Notes: generated by a model not told the origin, from the sequence alone. A stretch of DNA of 64,000 nucleotides from Nymphaea colorata (GCF_008831285.2 NC_045150.1:12941868-13005867); one strand, 5' to 3'; counted from the stretch's first letter, positions 29,916 to 43,463 are shown. Program-made: numbers and translations.

Positions 29916-30600
29916 CTAAAAGACAGAAAGAGACTCAATTCTTAGAGATGACGAACATACTTCACCACGACCTATCTAATGTAAGAATATTACGATTGCG
30001 TGGCCACTGCACGTCAAAATAAAAAAAGTGACTTATATTTGAATATAACAAGTTTTAGCTACCAAGCTGCTGTAACTTGTAGTCAAACAGAAGTATGTGC
30101 TCCCTCATGGAAAAGAATCACGGTGTTGCTGAGCATATGATAAAGAGAGCATATCCCTGTTTTTAGCCTGAAGGTAGGAAGGCAATTCTTGCATGCACAG
30201 CCGAGTATGGAAAGTATATTGGTTTTTCTTATAATATGCATTTCACATTAGAAACACGAGGTTATTATGTTAAAAATTAAAGTACTAGATAAATTCTTAA
30301 ATATTCTATAATCATTAATTTTTTAGAAGATATTAAATCTATAATTCAGCTTTCAATGGATCCAACTTCCAACCTAGCATGGAGCTGGATGATGTGGCAT
30401 GGCCCCCCTGTAACAGGCCCAAACAAGGATCTAAAATCCTTGAAACAAAAGCAATGAATAGATCTCTGCATCTAATAGCTTATTTTGTTGAGGTGTGTGT
30501 GTTTATGTGTCCAGACACTTCCAGACATGTTTCTGTGAAGGGGATAAGAGTCGAAAGAGAAATCTAAGGATCCAACTGCCCCCTAGAATATGCAATCCAG
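29916..30600. other. Rab intron/upstream DNA, nothing recognised
   Basis: The sequence next to the Rab exon acceptor should be its intron on the minus strand, but the missing first exon is not found here. 30020-30360 is AT-rich. No gene is seen. Confidence 0.4.
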
Positions 30601-33164
30601 ATACTCCGCGTGGGCGCCCATGCGGAGTATATGGTAAGGAGGTCCATCGGCGAGGGTTTGTTGGCACTGCCCCCTTCATCTCTCTCCTTCCTCTACCGAT
30701 CAGACCACTCTATCCTTCTCTCTCTCTTCCCTCTAATGCATTGGCTGCTTCCCAACCCTAACCCTAGCCCCTACCTGAACTCGAATTCCACTGCGCAACA
30801 ACCCTCCTGTTTATGTTACATAGTGCATAGTGTGAATCCACATACACTCATATTTTCGACCCTAACTGCAGTGTGAATCCACATATGTGAAGGCAGCAAA
30901 AGTTCTCTTCTCTCCATATAGGCACCAACATGAGTCACAATACTTTCCAGATCATCACCTCACATTAACACCAAGACAAATCAAGAGGCAGTATTTTGCA
31001 GATCATCACATTAGCATGAAAAGAGATCCTAGAGTTTAATAATAGAGTGGAGAGTTTTTTGCCCAAAAGGCAAGAAAGCAAGGTGCCGACCTTATTAAAG
31101 CAACAAGATACCTCCTAAAAGCTTCGACCAATATATACACACACACACAATTCTAATTTGAGCCGCCTCTAAATGGTATGGGGAACCCTCAACTCAAATT
31201 TGATCATTAATGCCTTGTAGGGAAGACGTTGGCCGGCCTTTTGCTTACAATTTGAGCATTAATGCCTTGTAGGTTCACATGAATATCTTTCCATTTTTTA
31301 AAGTTTTGATAATAAATAAATATTAACTTTTTTTAAAGTTGGACCTGAATATTGGATCATATGGGCCACCATGTCATGCTGGAAACTAGGTGATACTGTG
31401 GTAAATATACAAAGTAAGAACTATTTTGCAATATGGTCAACAAAGACAAAATAATTTTGACAAAAGAAAAAGAAAAAAATGATTCTAAAAAAATATATGG
31501 ATATATGTTAATGTCTCTAATTATTTACAATCTCATGTGCGTGGTGTTGTCTTAAAAGTATCCTCTCATGTTGTATCCCGTTGTAGATTGGTATTCAAAT
31601 TGAATTGTCACATCTATTACGTCCTTAAGTATCAACATTTGGCAACTTTTATAGATAGAATAATCTTCTAAAATCTCACATTCTCCTAGAAATAATCATA
31701 TTATAGAAGCAATATTTTCTCTTTGCCATTATATAATTTTATTGAAAAATATGTCCAAAAAAGAAGGATATCTTCACCCCAAAGCTGTTTGATCAACAAG
31801 CGGCCCCCTCGTTCCCTTTTTTCTTTTCTTTTAATTTTTCCTCTTTTTGCCTGAGAAGAGAAGGCTCAGCTAACCTCTCCCACATGGAGCAGAGGCAGCC
31901 GATTCTACAACTGTTATTTGATTTTCCACAGTGACAAAAAAAAAATATATATTCATATAATTGCTAGCATTTTTAACAAAAAGAATTCCTAATGATTTAT
32001 TAGCCAAACATGTAGCCCGTATGAGGCTAAGAACACACTGGTTAGCCTCTTTGTAAGGTGGTTGAAAAATATCTAAGCTCACTTCGTCATTGAATAAGAA
32101 GAGAATATACATGTACGTTTCAAATGCTTATATGATAGCAAGTATTATTATCAAGAGAATTCTTGTTGATTTTTATGTAAAGCTTGTGGTTCACATAAGA
32201 CTAAGTTTTAACATGTTACGATGGAAATACTTGTGCATGAAGAAAACCTCATAACTAATGTGAAATATATCGAATATTTGAAAAGTTGTAATGAAAAACA
32301 ATTGACAGGAAAACCTCACTACAAACTTTGAACAAAATTCAAGTTACGATGGACAAACTAATATGAAAAACTACGTAACTAAAGATCAAGGAAACCCACA
32401 AACAGTGGAAACAATCTCACAGTTTCATGACCACGTGGGAGATGTTGAATAGTGGCCTTGAGCCCCATATTTACATTTAATAACTGCAAGAGGGCCCAAT
32501 TGCAGTTATGAGATTAAATATGTAAACTAACCAAATCTCTCCAATCTAACTGTTGGTAGGCGAAAAACCCTAGGAGGCGGTCTCACTGTTTCTTTGGGAA
32601 CATTCTAATCTATTGTCCAATTGGACGCAATGGAAGGAGCTACCAAGGAGATGGGCGTCTGCTCTCATAGTTGTGGTGTCACGGAACTGAGGCATCCTCG
32701 CAAACTTCCCAAGGAGACGATGTGCAGAAATATGATGTTTTCTTAAGTTTTAAGAGCACCGACACCCGCAAGGGATTCGTTGCCCATCTTTATGACGCCT
32801 TCGTAATGAAGGGCACCTCTACTTTCACAGATAATGTGAATTTGGAGAAGGGTGAGAGGGTGAATAACTTGTCTGGGTACATAGAAAGCTTGTATATTTG
32901 AAACATGTTGACCTCCTTGATTCTCATGTTACAATCTTCTTCCCACAAAACCCCCCTTTCCATGCCTTATCCATACTTGTGTTTGAGGGTCGAGAGGCCA
33001 GGTAGCTTTTCAAGATGAGAGCCATCAAAATCATTTGGAATAGGAAATTCAGTTGAAGAAAAGGAAGGTCAACTCGATAAACGGGTTCTGAGATAGATAA
33101 ATGCAATGGATGCCATTTTCCATCAACAAAATGGTAGGAAGACCTTGACTTCAAGGAAAGTAGA
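30600..33164. repeat. Segmental duplication, unit 1 left part (upstream and TIR region of a TNL)
   Basis: This block matches 43660-45804 in direct orientation, roughly 90% by eye, with indels. Shared landmarks: ACTCCGCGTGGGC...GCGGAGTATATGG at 30604 and 43657, the ATCTCATGTGCGTGGTGTTG stretch at 31530 and 44250, AAGCTTGTGGTTCACATAAG at 32180, and the TIR-containing part from 32630. It includes pseudo-promoter and leader DNA of the TNL, but only the TIR half-domain is recognisable as coding. Confidence 0.8.
32630..32901 (+). pseudogene. TIR-domain fragment of a TNL resistance gene (unit 1)
   Basis: Frame 32671-32901 contains DDVQKYDVFLSFKSTDTRKG, then FVAHLYDAFVMKG and NLEKGERVNNLSGYIES, the first half of a plant TIR domain (betaA with YDVFLSF, alphaA, betaB, and the alphaC Glu region in GYIES). 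It stops right there, so the rest of the TIR fold, NB-ARC and LRRs are absent. The probable native ATG (32630) is out of frame with the TIR by one base compared with unit 2 (GTCACGG here, GTCGATGG there). Intact TIRs are NAD-consuming immune signalling domains; this half-domain cannot fold as one. Downstream DNA shows that a deletion removed the rest of the gene. Confidence 0.8.
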
Positions 33165-36100
33165 TTTTTCAAAAAACACATTTTTTAAAGGTTTAAATGG
33201 TCATTTAATTTATCACATTTTTTCACATTTTTTTTCAAAAAAAATGCATTTTCTGTAACTATGGGGGTGGACTGGTCACCCTCAACTTCACTTAGATTCA
33301 ATTCCCAAAAGGTTCGGAGCTAAGCTTGAAGTGTAAGGCACCACCACTACATAACTGCATGATCTGTTCCTCCCATTCATTCCCCTTAGACCCCCTGGTT
33401 TGAATAGGGAAACTGAGATCGCGACTTCTGGTAGATTTTTGGATCAACAAATACCTTGATAGGTCGCGACGCAGCCTTAGACCTTGGGGCAGGGGAGTTT
33501 CGACTCTCACATGGGCGGTGAAATGAAATAGTACTTCTTCGCTTACTCTGATGCAAACAAGCTTGTTTGTTCTCTCCCAAGTCTCCTGCAAAGTGGCCGG
33601 GGGCCTCTACATCTTTTGTTTTTGGACCTACATTTCCATTTGTTTTGGACCTACAGTGAGCTTGGACTCAATGGATGTGCCTATCCAAGAACTTGTTCTT
33701 CGAAAGAAAGGCTCTTGAATATGGGATCTATGAAAACTTTGCTGCAGACTTTTTGAATTTGGACATGGTTGATCTTCAATTCTTCCTTGGATCTGGAGTG
33801 CTTTGGCTCAGATCTGATATTCACAACCAAGCTGCATCAAAATCCAGCCATGGAGTTTGGTGTCACTGGATCTAGATCTTAGCCTACCAACTCTCATGTT
33901 TAGATAGATCTACAAATTCTACTTCTATTCATTTGATAAATGACTGTCATTGTTATGATATCCATTTTACATCCAGATCTAACCATATCCAGTGAGACCC
34001 CGGTGGACACAAATTTCTTGACCAAATGAGATTTGGTCCACTTGGGGATCCAGATTTTCACTATATGAACCAGATTCAGGATTAGAAACAGGCTTCCTGA
34101 GTCCATGATAATCAGGTCCGGGTGGGCATTGTTCAGACTCTGTTGCATTTTCTGAAACCAAATCATGTCCATGTACACTAATATCCTGGATTTACATGTG
34201 AAATATGGTAAACATTTCAGATCTTTGAGTCATGATCCGGCTTTGGTACAGATTGTATAGAAACCTTGACCCAGTTAGTGATCGTGTGATCTCATTTTCT
34301 TACCAGTCCATTCTACATCGAAACCGGGTCTGATCAATTGCAAACCAATTGACATCCTTGCTTGGCTATAAGAAATTGTGCAGTCCCAGAGGTTTAGATA
34401 ATCAGATCCGCAATCAAATTCCATATATCTATGACGGTTCATGGGAACTGCTCTCTTATGCATCACCATAGCATTTGAACTTCCAAATTTGCTTGGAAAT
34501 AAAATGTTTCCTTTGTTCGACTTTGTCTCTTTCAAAGTGCTCAAGCATCAATTTTTACAGATTTGGGTCATAAGGCTCGGCATTAGTGGATCCGACTCAA
34601 ACCCGTTTTCATATAATCAGATCCTTATTTCGAATTCCAATGCCCATTGCTAAAAACTATCGCAAAAGGTCTATTTAAAAATGGTATATCATTGGCCCTA
34701 GTTTCTAACCACGGAATGCATTTTTAGCATTGCAAATTCTTAAAAAAAAACTCCTATGGCAATAGATATTGGCTGCCTGACTTCAAATTCACTATATTTC
34801 TTTTTATATATATAGACATGTGGATACGCAACACATCTTTGATCATTAGTGAAGACACTGATTATAATTAACATGTCAGTGGACCACATTTACCATGCAT
34901 CACAAATTTGGATCCCAAGTGAAAATATATGACTCTACCTTCGATGATCGGTCTGATTGTGTATTCCTAGCCGGATCTCAGATCTGACTAGAAAGCAAAA
35001 CTGAATGTAATTAAATATCAGATTTTTACGCCACCCAAACTTGATTTGGACTCAAATCCAAACATAAATCCTGTGCCTACATGGGAGTACTGACTTTATT
35101 TCATTTAGAGACCGTTTGGATTCATAGAACCATGCAACATAGTGTTACATGAATCTGCTTCCAATTTTTAGGGGAGATAAGTATGAATCTGATATCGGTG
35201 CAAAATGGTCTGTTACATTAAATGTGTGCTCACAGCAACTATGAGAGATTGATTCCCGTTTTAGTGGATATTTTGTTTTTAATTTTTTTCAAATTCTATT
35301 TCTTGACAAAGTCCACTTTTTATTGGAAATTTATTGAGATCACTGTCAATTTCTGTCTAATAATGGAATGCTGTTGAATCAAACGATAAAAGCATTGTTG
35401 AGACAGAGATGACATTTCCCCATCGTCACAAAAATCGTGTCATTTTTGAAAAAAATGCGAAAAAAATGTGAGAAAATGAAATGTCATTTAAAACTTAAAA
35501 AAGCACTTTTTTTTTTAAAAAAACGTTTAAAACAAAAAACCGTGTTTTAACGTGTTTTTTTTTTTTTTTTTAATGCTAAACAGTTTCTTTTTTCATCTTC
35601 TATTTTTTATTTATTGCAAATTTACAGTTTGTGTTATTATTTTCTCAATTATTTTACTTCCCCCCATTTTTAGTTTTTTTTTTATTTTTCTTTAAATACC
35701 ACTTTTTCTTCATTTTTTTTCCGTATTTTTTAAGCCCGCTGTATTGTACCAGAGAAAAAACTCGCTGTTTAAAACTTCAAAACGTTATTTGTGACTATGC
35801 ATTTCCCAAATGAAATGAAACATTGGATTCCTGCTCTATGGTAAAGATTTTTCACTCCTTATATAGGCAACCTTAAAATATTTTTTCTTACTTTTACATA
35901 ACTAAATTATGTGTCCCTTTGGAGATACAAATTCAATAGCCAGGGTTGCATGCTTAAGTACACAAATCAATGTAAATTTTAGACTTCAAATACACACTTA
36001 ATCGCACTTCATTGTCAATGCTTTCTTCGATCCACTGTCACAGAAAACATGTCTTATTGAAAAAGACAACAAAACGTAGTCAAAGGTAAAATACCTATAC

Positions 36101-36286
36101 AAAACGTGTCTTTTTTAGATAAACATTAAAAGTAAAAAACGTGAAAAAACACATATTATACCCGTATTTTTTGTTTTTTCATATTTTTTATGATTTTTTA
36201 TTTTTTTATAATTTTTAGGATTTATTAAATGTTTTAATTTTTTAAAAATTTGTTGAGAGTTTTCGTGTTATTCCTGAGATATACAA
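33165..36286. repeat. Segmental duplication block D1 (downstream of the TNL, unit 1)
   Basis: This matches 52448-55119 in direct orientation. Shared landmarks are TCAAAAAACACATTTTTTAA at both left ends, GTGCCTATCCAAGAACTTGT at about 33677 and 52942, and GATCCGGCTTTGGTACA at about 34230 and 53500. It differs by a 441-bp AT-rich insertion here (35379-35819) and a (TA)n expansion in the other copy. Small open frames occur on both strands but match no family I know. I consider it noncoding, repeat-derived DNA. Confidence 0.75.
35379..35819. mobile_element. 441-bp AT-rich insertion in D1, MITE-like
   Basis: The sister copy reads straight through (GTTGAAACATTGG at about 54672), whereas here TGAA...TGAA flanks the extra DNA, giving a possible 4-bp target duplication (35375-35378 and 35816-35819). 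The insert is A/T-homopolymer rich with CGTTTAAAAC and AACGTGTTTTT motifs. Related but inverted sequence (ACAAATAACGTTT, GTATAATACGG) occurs at 52195-52250. Terminal inverted repeats are weak. Confidence 0.5.
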
Positions 36287-38489
36287 GTTTGTCGTATTAT
36301 ACCCATCTTTTTCCTCGCCGTATAATACCCGTACATGTTTTTTGTGTCAATGCAGTCTGATCTCTATTGGCATGTGTTGTTGTTCGCACACCACCCCTCT
36401 TTCAAAGGGGGTCAAAATGCAAGTCAGCAAAATTCTTTTAAATTTGAGGTTTTGAGGAAAAATTTTCAAGAGAAAGGGATCCGCCCATCGGTACGAGGTC
36501 CAACCGTTCCTGCCACCTTTAACAGGGGTAATTGGACCAAGGACTAGGATCATTTGGATCATGTACAAGTTATTGATGCAAATCCTATATGCTTGTGCAT
36601 TGAGGTTTTGGATTCAAGGACCAAAATTCATTTTGAATAAGTGATTTGAACTCATTTTGAAGATTGGAGGATTTTCAAATTGGTTCAAAACCTTTGTTTT
36701 TGTGCCATTCGATTTGAAATACATAATCTTGAGGATTTTGAAGATTGAAATTGAGTTCTTTGTTGTGAACTCTAGATTATTCATGAGTTGAAATTATGAT
36801 CAACTTTAGAAAATAGCTAAGTTTCCTTAGCAAAGGAAATTGATTTTTGAATGCTTCTTTTGCCAAATCATGTGATTTGGTATGGTAGGGTTCATTCTCT
36901 TTATGAAACATAGGTTCCAAATTGTTAGAAAACATGTTGTTTTCCAAACACACTTTGGCCAAGATTAAGAATGCATTGCTTGTGTTTTCTTTTGAAGTTA
37001 AGAGAAGTTTACAAATTCTTGTTGCAATATGACTTGGTCATTTTTGCAACTCAAATTCGAATCACTTAACTTCTTGAGAATGTGCATGTGGTGCTATTGA
37101 TTTTGGGTGACAGTGAATGCATGAAACGAGAAGGGAAACTATATGGAACATTCATTCTTCTCTCTCTCATAATCTCTCAAGATTTATTCATATGAAACAT
37201 ACATTCTTTACTCTTTCATAATCTCTCAAAGTCCATTCATTGTAATTACATATCATACAATCTATACATAAAGATTGATTTTAATTAACATGTAGGACTT
37301 TCTCTAAATATGCTTATTATATGATTAAGCACATGAATTAGAGATGTAGTCCATAAGCTTGAGACTTGACATAAAACTATCAAAATGATGAAAAATATGC
37401 AAATGATGTCAAAATCAATTTTTTTTTTTTGAAATAGATGGGAGACGTGGATGACATCCACTTTTGTCTCAAGATAGCTAAAAAATCAGACCTTATGTTG
37501 ATTTATTTAGATAGCTGAAAATTATGGACATTGATTCCAATAAAGGGCTTGTTTCTTAGATAGAAATGAGAAGTCCATCAAATTTCAGATTTCGTACTCA
37601 TGAAATCGTCAATTTCTTTAGATAGTTCTAGGATAGTTGGCATTTCAAATTTGACATTCTTAAACCAATTCCTATAAACATGGTCTGATTTCAACAACAT
37701 ACATACATCTTACGTATGGATTGCTGAAATTAAGTAAATTTTAAAATGAAATGAAAATGATTTCATAACTTGATACTATGAAAATCAAAATGAACTATCT
37801 TCTTAAAACCAGTTTGAAAACGTGTTCCAATCTGATTTTAAGAGAGGAAAACAATTTTTAACAAGAGATTGAACACATATATGTATATATATAACAATGT
37901 ATACATATACATACTTTACCCTTCAAACTAAAATTTCATGAGGGACCACATAACTCACGAATCATGAAGATTCATGGCTGGGTTCTTTTACGTGGGAAGA
38001 TTGAAAACTTGTTTCAAATCTCCCCTACTACCCTTGATCAATTAATAAAGCATGAAACAAAATAACTTTAAATAGAAAGGGATAAATGAATGCTCAAGCT
38101 AGTTCATCCTTAATTTCGCCATGCAAAGGTGGATTACATTCATGAGAATGCATCCATCCTTAATAGGCTTTTTTCGTCATATATATATTGCAACAAAATC
38201 ACTCTTTCACCATGGGATTCTCTCATGGTGGGGAGTTCAAATGGTTTTAAGCTGGTTGTTTTGAAAGGGACGTGGCCTTGGGGCCCTTTTCAAAATTTGA
38301 TACATGGGTTTTATCTTTAAGAAAACTGACGTTGCATGCATTATGCATTAACATGTACATTTAATCATAGGTTTCCCCTAGCTGGACATCATTCCAGCCA
38401 TGAAACAAATGAAAATAAACCCTCCCACGAATTGCTGGAATTAAAATGAACTAATGAGAAGCCAAAATAGATGAGAAATTGTTAAAATC

Positions 38490-40330
38490 TCCTACCTTGC
38501 GGTCGGTCTTGTACTTGATCTTCGCCTTCACTTGTTTTTTAAATCGAGCAATCCTAAGCAAGAATCCAAGCTTGGATTCGAGCTTAACAAAGTTAGAAGT
38601 AGAATAGCTTGCTTGCTGGAATTTGTAGTAGGAAAGAAGGCTTCTCACCACGAAAATCCTAAGTAAGGGTTCACTTAAACACCCTAACTTAGCAAAATCA
38701 ATAGAGAGAATAGAAGAAAATGAAGAAGAAAGTAAGAGAAAAGGGGGAAGAGTACATGGACGAATCTCTCATCTCTTCCTTGGCTTCTCCCTCCTAGCTC
38801 CTTGGCTGCAGCAACTTGATAGAATGCTCCAAAATTCGTCCCCCCCCCCCCTTGTGGCCAAGGGAGGTTTATATAGAGGAGGAGGTGGGTTCAACCACCT
38901 CCTTAAATTTGCCTTGGAAGATTAATCAAGGCTTAGGGGGATGAAAAATGGATTAAATGAGTTTTAATGACTCTATTTACTCATCCTTATCTCAATTACA
39001 CAAGCTAGGTGAGCTGGGTTAGGTTTGGTCAACTTGGTTCAGACCTACCTGATCAACTTTGACCAAAAATTTGGATGAAAATGCCCTTGCATAGGTTTTT
39101 CCTTATTTTGTGCTCTTTGTTTATTTTTTTTTGTTTGGAATCGAGCTTGTTAAGTTAAAACCTAGTTCCTAAGCTCCAAATGCCATTGAATTATGATAAT
39201 TTAATTTAAATTTGAATAAAATTTGAAAATTCTATCAAATTTGGATCGAAAAGGGTATTTTCATCCATAATTTGATTGGAGATGGATTTCAACTGAATCA
39301 AACTTTCGTTTAAAAAATTGAATTTTAATTTGGTATTTGATTTATCTATTTGACAAATCCAAATATTTATTTGCCTTTCATAAGCCAATTTAGGCCCTGT
39401 AATCTCAATTTGATCATAAAGGGGCAAAATTGTCCACATTGGTCTATTTCGACAAATTGACCAAAGTCAAAGCTTAATTGCGGTAGTTTGACTTTGTGTG
39501 AGGTAATTTGATAAATTTGAGCTAAGAAAGCTCTTAATGGAGCTGAATTGTACTTTGACTGAGTTTAGTCAAAGTGGGTTTGGTTCGGTCAAATTCTATT
39601 TTCGTCCATTAATAGAATCGTGAGACAGACCAACTTTTTGACCAAGCTGAGCTCATATTGACTGAGCCTAGCTAAGATTTGGGTGCACTAGGGTCGAACC
39701 TACTTGGATTAAGTGGGTTTGACCAGCCTAGTTATTGCTTTTCGAAAATTGAAAATTCTTTAAAGAGGACCTAGTTAAAGAAGAGAGAGATGCATAAATG
39801 TTTCTCTTTTCCTAGGTTTTTAGTTATAATATCATTCATTTCTCCTTGAAAATGATTTTTTTCATTTAATTGGAAGAAAACATTTATTTATTTATTTATT
39901 TAAATGGGGGTGTGACCCCGGGGGGCTCTTGACCACACAGGCTAGGTGGGGCCCGCAAGTGGGTCCCACGTAGCATTCTAGATTGAATTAGATCCAATTC
40001 TTGGATCTAACTCAAAATTTGAATTTTGCAATTGGATTTGGATTTCAAATGACATCTATAATTGGATTTGGATGTCAAATGACATCTGTAATTGGATTTG
40101 GATGTCAAATGACATCTGTAATTGGATTTGGATGTCAAATCTTAATTTGAACATAGTTTGGACTCGTAATCTTGCATTGAGATTCGTGTCACGGGTAAAA
40201 TTTGTGATTCGAATCTAAATTGCGTTTAGGTTCGAAATTGGCTTTGCAATTGCAAAATTTCACAATTCTTTTATGAAATTTTCACATTGCTTCAATGTTG
40301 ATGTGGAAAAATTTGGGGTGTTAACTCTTT
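38490..40330 (-). repeat. Probable old Ty3/gypsy (Del/Tekay-like) LTR with TATA box
   Basis: On the minus strand it begins TTAACACCCCAAATTTTTCC, close to the TGTAACACCCC start common in Del/Tekay-type LTRs. It contains TTTGGTCA/TTTGACT-rich U3-like DNA and a good TATATAAA box (38868-38875 on the plus strand as TTTATATA). About 300 bp of leader-like sequence follows, including a G-run and AAGCTCGAATCCAAGCTTGG. The right border is guessed. No internal coding region is attached, so it may be a solo or truncated LTR. Confidence 0.4.
40030..40140 (+). repeat. 30-bp tandem repeat, about 3.7 units
   Basis: AATTGGATTTGGATGTCAAA plus TGACATCTGT is repeated from 40030, 40060, 40090 and 40120 with one or two changes per unit. 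TGTCAAATGACA within each unit is an imperfect palindrome. The reverse complement is at 59521-59630. Confidence 0.9.
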
Positions 40331-40826
40331 GCTGTTAAGCAAGTTGAAGAATTTGCTTAATAGCAAAGATTTACGCACCAAATTTTTGCAAATTGAAATT
40401 GACAAATCCATTTTTCAAGTGATGTTGAACCATCCTCACTCTAGGGAAATGATAGGCGCAGACCTGAAATAAGAAAATTTTCCTCTATCTCACTGGAGAC
40501 TTTGTAGAGGAATTAATGTTGGTTGAAAAAATTTGCAATTGTGAAAGTTTTTGCATTTGATGCTTGGAGAACTTAGCTCTTGATGCCTTCTAGACCATTG
40601 GCAAGTGCTTTTTTCTCTCCTTTTACTTAGTTTTTCACATACTCGCTTTTGCTTTTGAATTTTAATTTTCTTTTTGAGCCACCCTTCACTCTTGGGAGAA
40701 ATTCCTCACCACCCCAAAAGCTACTACGGAGTTCCACCGCTTTGGTGGTTTTGTGTAGTTTGCTTTGTGCAATATCAAGTCTATCGGGCTTTCTTCTGAA
40801 CCCTTGTACCCAGCAGTCGTCTACCT

Positions 40827-42800
40827 TGGACCCAACATAATGTCTTGGAGCTCCAAAAACAATGCACTATAACCGGTCCAGTTTAGAAACAAAGTACATA
40901 TCCATTGCCAATTCTTCTGTTGAACTGGTTAGATTCAATATTTCTTAAATGAACTCGATATCCAAATAAACTACTTCTTATGTTAAGGTGAGATAATTTT
41001 TGCCCATATTCAAAAGAAGTAAGCACATGGAACTTGATGTTCATTATGTTTAGAGAGATAGGATAACTACAAATCAACTTCAAGTTTGGCATTTATCCTC
41101 ACCTCAACAGCTTCTGATGTACTTACCAAATCACTTTCAAGAGGGCCCACTTGAAGTGTTGAAATCCAACTCAACGTCCTTAAGGTTGTGTTTGTTTCAC
41201 CATAGATTTAAGATTCGTGGTGATCTGAGATTCATAGGATCTCAAATCCATGAATTTAAGATTGGATCTCCCCTCCATCTGATTTTAAATCCATGGTTTT
41301 TTTAACATGTAGCATCATTTGAAGTTCATGCCGAAGATGTTCCAAAACACATCTTTTCATGCAGCCTTGAATTTAAGATTATGAGGCTATAGGGGAGAGG
41401 ATGCACAAATAATATTTGATGAAAGAAAAAAAAAACAAGATATGTGGCAGTTTCGGCTGCCTAAAGAAAAGGAAAGTAATAGCTGTAGGTCGCAAAATAG
41501 AACAAGTTGTAAGGAGAGAAATCAACAGCAAATCAAAGAAAATGAAAAATGAAGACCAAAATAGGCAAGCACTAATAAAAATTATCAATACCAAATCTAG
41601 TGGTGTGCAGGTGGTACCATATTCAAATGTTTGTATTGGGATTGAGCCCTCCTTCCATAAAACTGACATATATTTTTATATAAGGCAGCCGTCCACTATG
41701 TATAAATAATGTGATAGATGACATCGGGAGAGTAAGAAGAAGCCTGTGATTTTTTCACCGAACCTCTCTATATCATTCCTCTTTTCTTTCTTGGTGTGCT
41801 TTCTTTTACGATGTCTTTTGTAGCTCTCAGGGGATTATTTACTAAAGCACATTTTTATTATTTTTTTTTGTTTGTTTTTGTTTCTGAGCTATGTTGTCTG
41901 CATATTTAAATCGATACATCTGGAGACATCAAGTGAGATGGATGACCCTTATTTGATAGTCCTTTTTTTCCCTTTCTAATATGCTTTTTTTATAAAGAAA
42001 TTTAAATTTTGTTTTCCGATGACCGGGTTCTCATGGGGTTTTCGATTAATTTGGGTTTTTTGTTCTGCCTGTCAAAGAGCCCTCTGCATTTTGGACCAAA
42101 CATAATCTCCAAATTCTGCAGACCCTTTTGAAGAACAGGATTCATATTGATGTCAGGAATAAGTGTTTTCTTCAATGTTGTAGAAGAAACGTCGGTTTAG
42201 ATTTCTAACATTTTCACTGAAGACAAAGATAAGAAAGCAAAAAGATGGTCCCGCATTTGGTCCAACAATAACTAATACATGAGAGCAAAATTTATATGCC
42301 TTATTGTTATTGTATATAATAAACTAAAAATGAGCTTTGGGGATTCATGCCAAAGGTGGTTTCACTAAACATTTTTTTTAAAAAAGGCTAAAAATGAATG
42401 GTATTAGCGACAGTTTACATTGTTAAAGTAAGAAAAGGGCAGCCTTTTATGACATTCATGCTGTATTTTATACACAAGCCCTTATGAGAGATGTGCATGC
42501 AATAGAGAGTCACACACGATCTTGACACTACTTTAATTTTTGCGGAACTAAAGGGGGCTGGTAGGGGCCATGCCCTGGTCTTCCCTTCATTTTTTTAAAA
42601 TCATAAGTAATTTTTAAATTTTGTTTATTTCACCGACATAAAAATTTGGAAAATTTATATTTTGTTCATATTAAAATTTTGAAGTCATAGTTTGACTTCT
42701 CTAATGAAAGAAATCTATGTGTCTGTGCCGATAAAATGTTTTTTTTTTGGTTTCTGTTGAATGCGGAGTTTTGATTTATATGGGTACATGTCTAGCTGAT
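40827..42800. repeat. Segmental duplication block E1 (unit 1)
   Basis: This matches 55121-56770 directly, about 93-95% by eye, and 58830-56871 inverted at higher identity. Shared landmarks include GGACCCAACATAATGTCTTG, GATGTACTTACCAAATCACT and CTGGAGACATCAAGTGAGAT. A GGTTGTGTTTGTTTCACC...ATTTAAGATTATGAGG block (41183-41390) resembles a small nonautonomous transposon, but ends were not resolved. No gene recognised. Confidence 0.7.
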
Positions 42801-43463
42801 TTATGTAGGCACGCACACAAACGCTTACAGACAAAAACAAGCTAACAAAAAGAATTGATCAGTTTCTGTTAAATGTTAAAGTATCAAGAAAAACAGAAAA
42901 AAAAAGCTCAGAAGGTTGATACTACAGGAAAGTTTGTGGTGATAGTGGCAGAGCTGAAAAACTTTGGATTGAAGATCTAATTCAAAAGCTCTCATACTTT
43001 TACGGGCACCAATACATATGGACAACAAAATAATTGAAAGCATTAATATTAAAATGAAGAAAATTTGAGTGGCTGGGTAGGCAACTACCAACACCAGCCC
43101 TCATGTTGTGCTGCTATGATCTGTGGCAGTGCAGAGTTTTCGCTCTTGTGGTTGTTGTGGCTAGGTTTTCATGCAGAATAGACTCTCTCCCTCTTTTCTC
43201 TCTCTCCCTCTCCCTCTCTGTGTATTGGTCGAAGTTATTAGGAGGTATCTTGTTGCTTTAATAAGGCTGACACCTTGCTTTCTTGCCTTTAAGGCAAAAA
43301 ATGCACTCGATTGTTTAACTCTAGGATCTCTTTTCATGCTAATGTGATGATCTACAGAATACTACCACTTGGTTCGTCGTGTTAATGTGCGGTGATGATC
43401 TTAAAAGTATTGTGACTCAGTTTGGTGCTTCTATGGAGAGAAGAGGACTTTTGCTTGCCTTCA
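42801..43463. other. Linker between units, right part inverted relative to unit 1
   Basis: 42801-43190 holds no recognised feature. From about 43196 the sequence is the reverse complement of about 30860-31150: GGTCGAAGTTATTAGGAGGT here corresponds to ACCTCCTAAAAGCTTCGACC there. CT-rich microsatellite at 43184-43221. Confidence 0.5.

Larger units (their letters stand above)
36287..40826. repeat. About 4.5-kb block present in unit 1, absent from unit 2
   Basis: The sister copy joins ATATACAA directly to TGGACCC at 55119-55121; in unit 1 the same points are 4540 bp apart. The block is AT-rich with no gene found. It contains a minus-strand LTR-like region (38490-40330), four copies of a 30-bp tandem repeat (40030-40140) and a dispersed CCTCACCACCCCAAAAGC repeat (about 40706-40760). 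No target duplication is clear, so insertion in unit 1 and deletion in unit 2 are both possible. It is present again, inverted, at about 58831-63381. Confidence 0.65.

Noticed and set aside
30755-30775. AACCCTAACCCTAGCCCC resembles plant telomere repeats (also at 43804).
   Set aside because: Only two imperfect units, embedded in the fold-back element; no telomeric array.
31870-32112. Minus-strand frame with PPYKEANQCVLSLI, reminiscent of the EANxxADxLA motif in LINE-type RNase H.
   Set aside because: The motif is short and degenerate, the catalytic context is absent, and the sister copy near 44760 is no better. Not enough to call a LINE.
33298-33591. Minus-strand open frame of 97 codons, with a relative at 52628-52864.
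   Set aside because: It sits in duplicated noncoding D blocks and differs by frameshifts between copies, with no domain.
36347-36568. Small minus-strand frame conserved in the inverted arm (63101-63322).
   Set aside because: Conservation simply reflects the near-identical inverted copy, and the peptide has no known relative.
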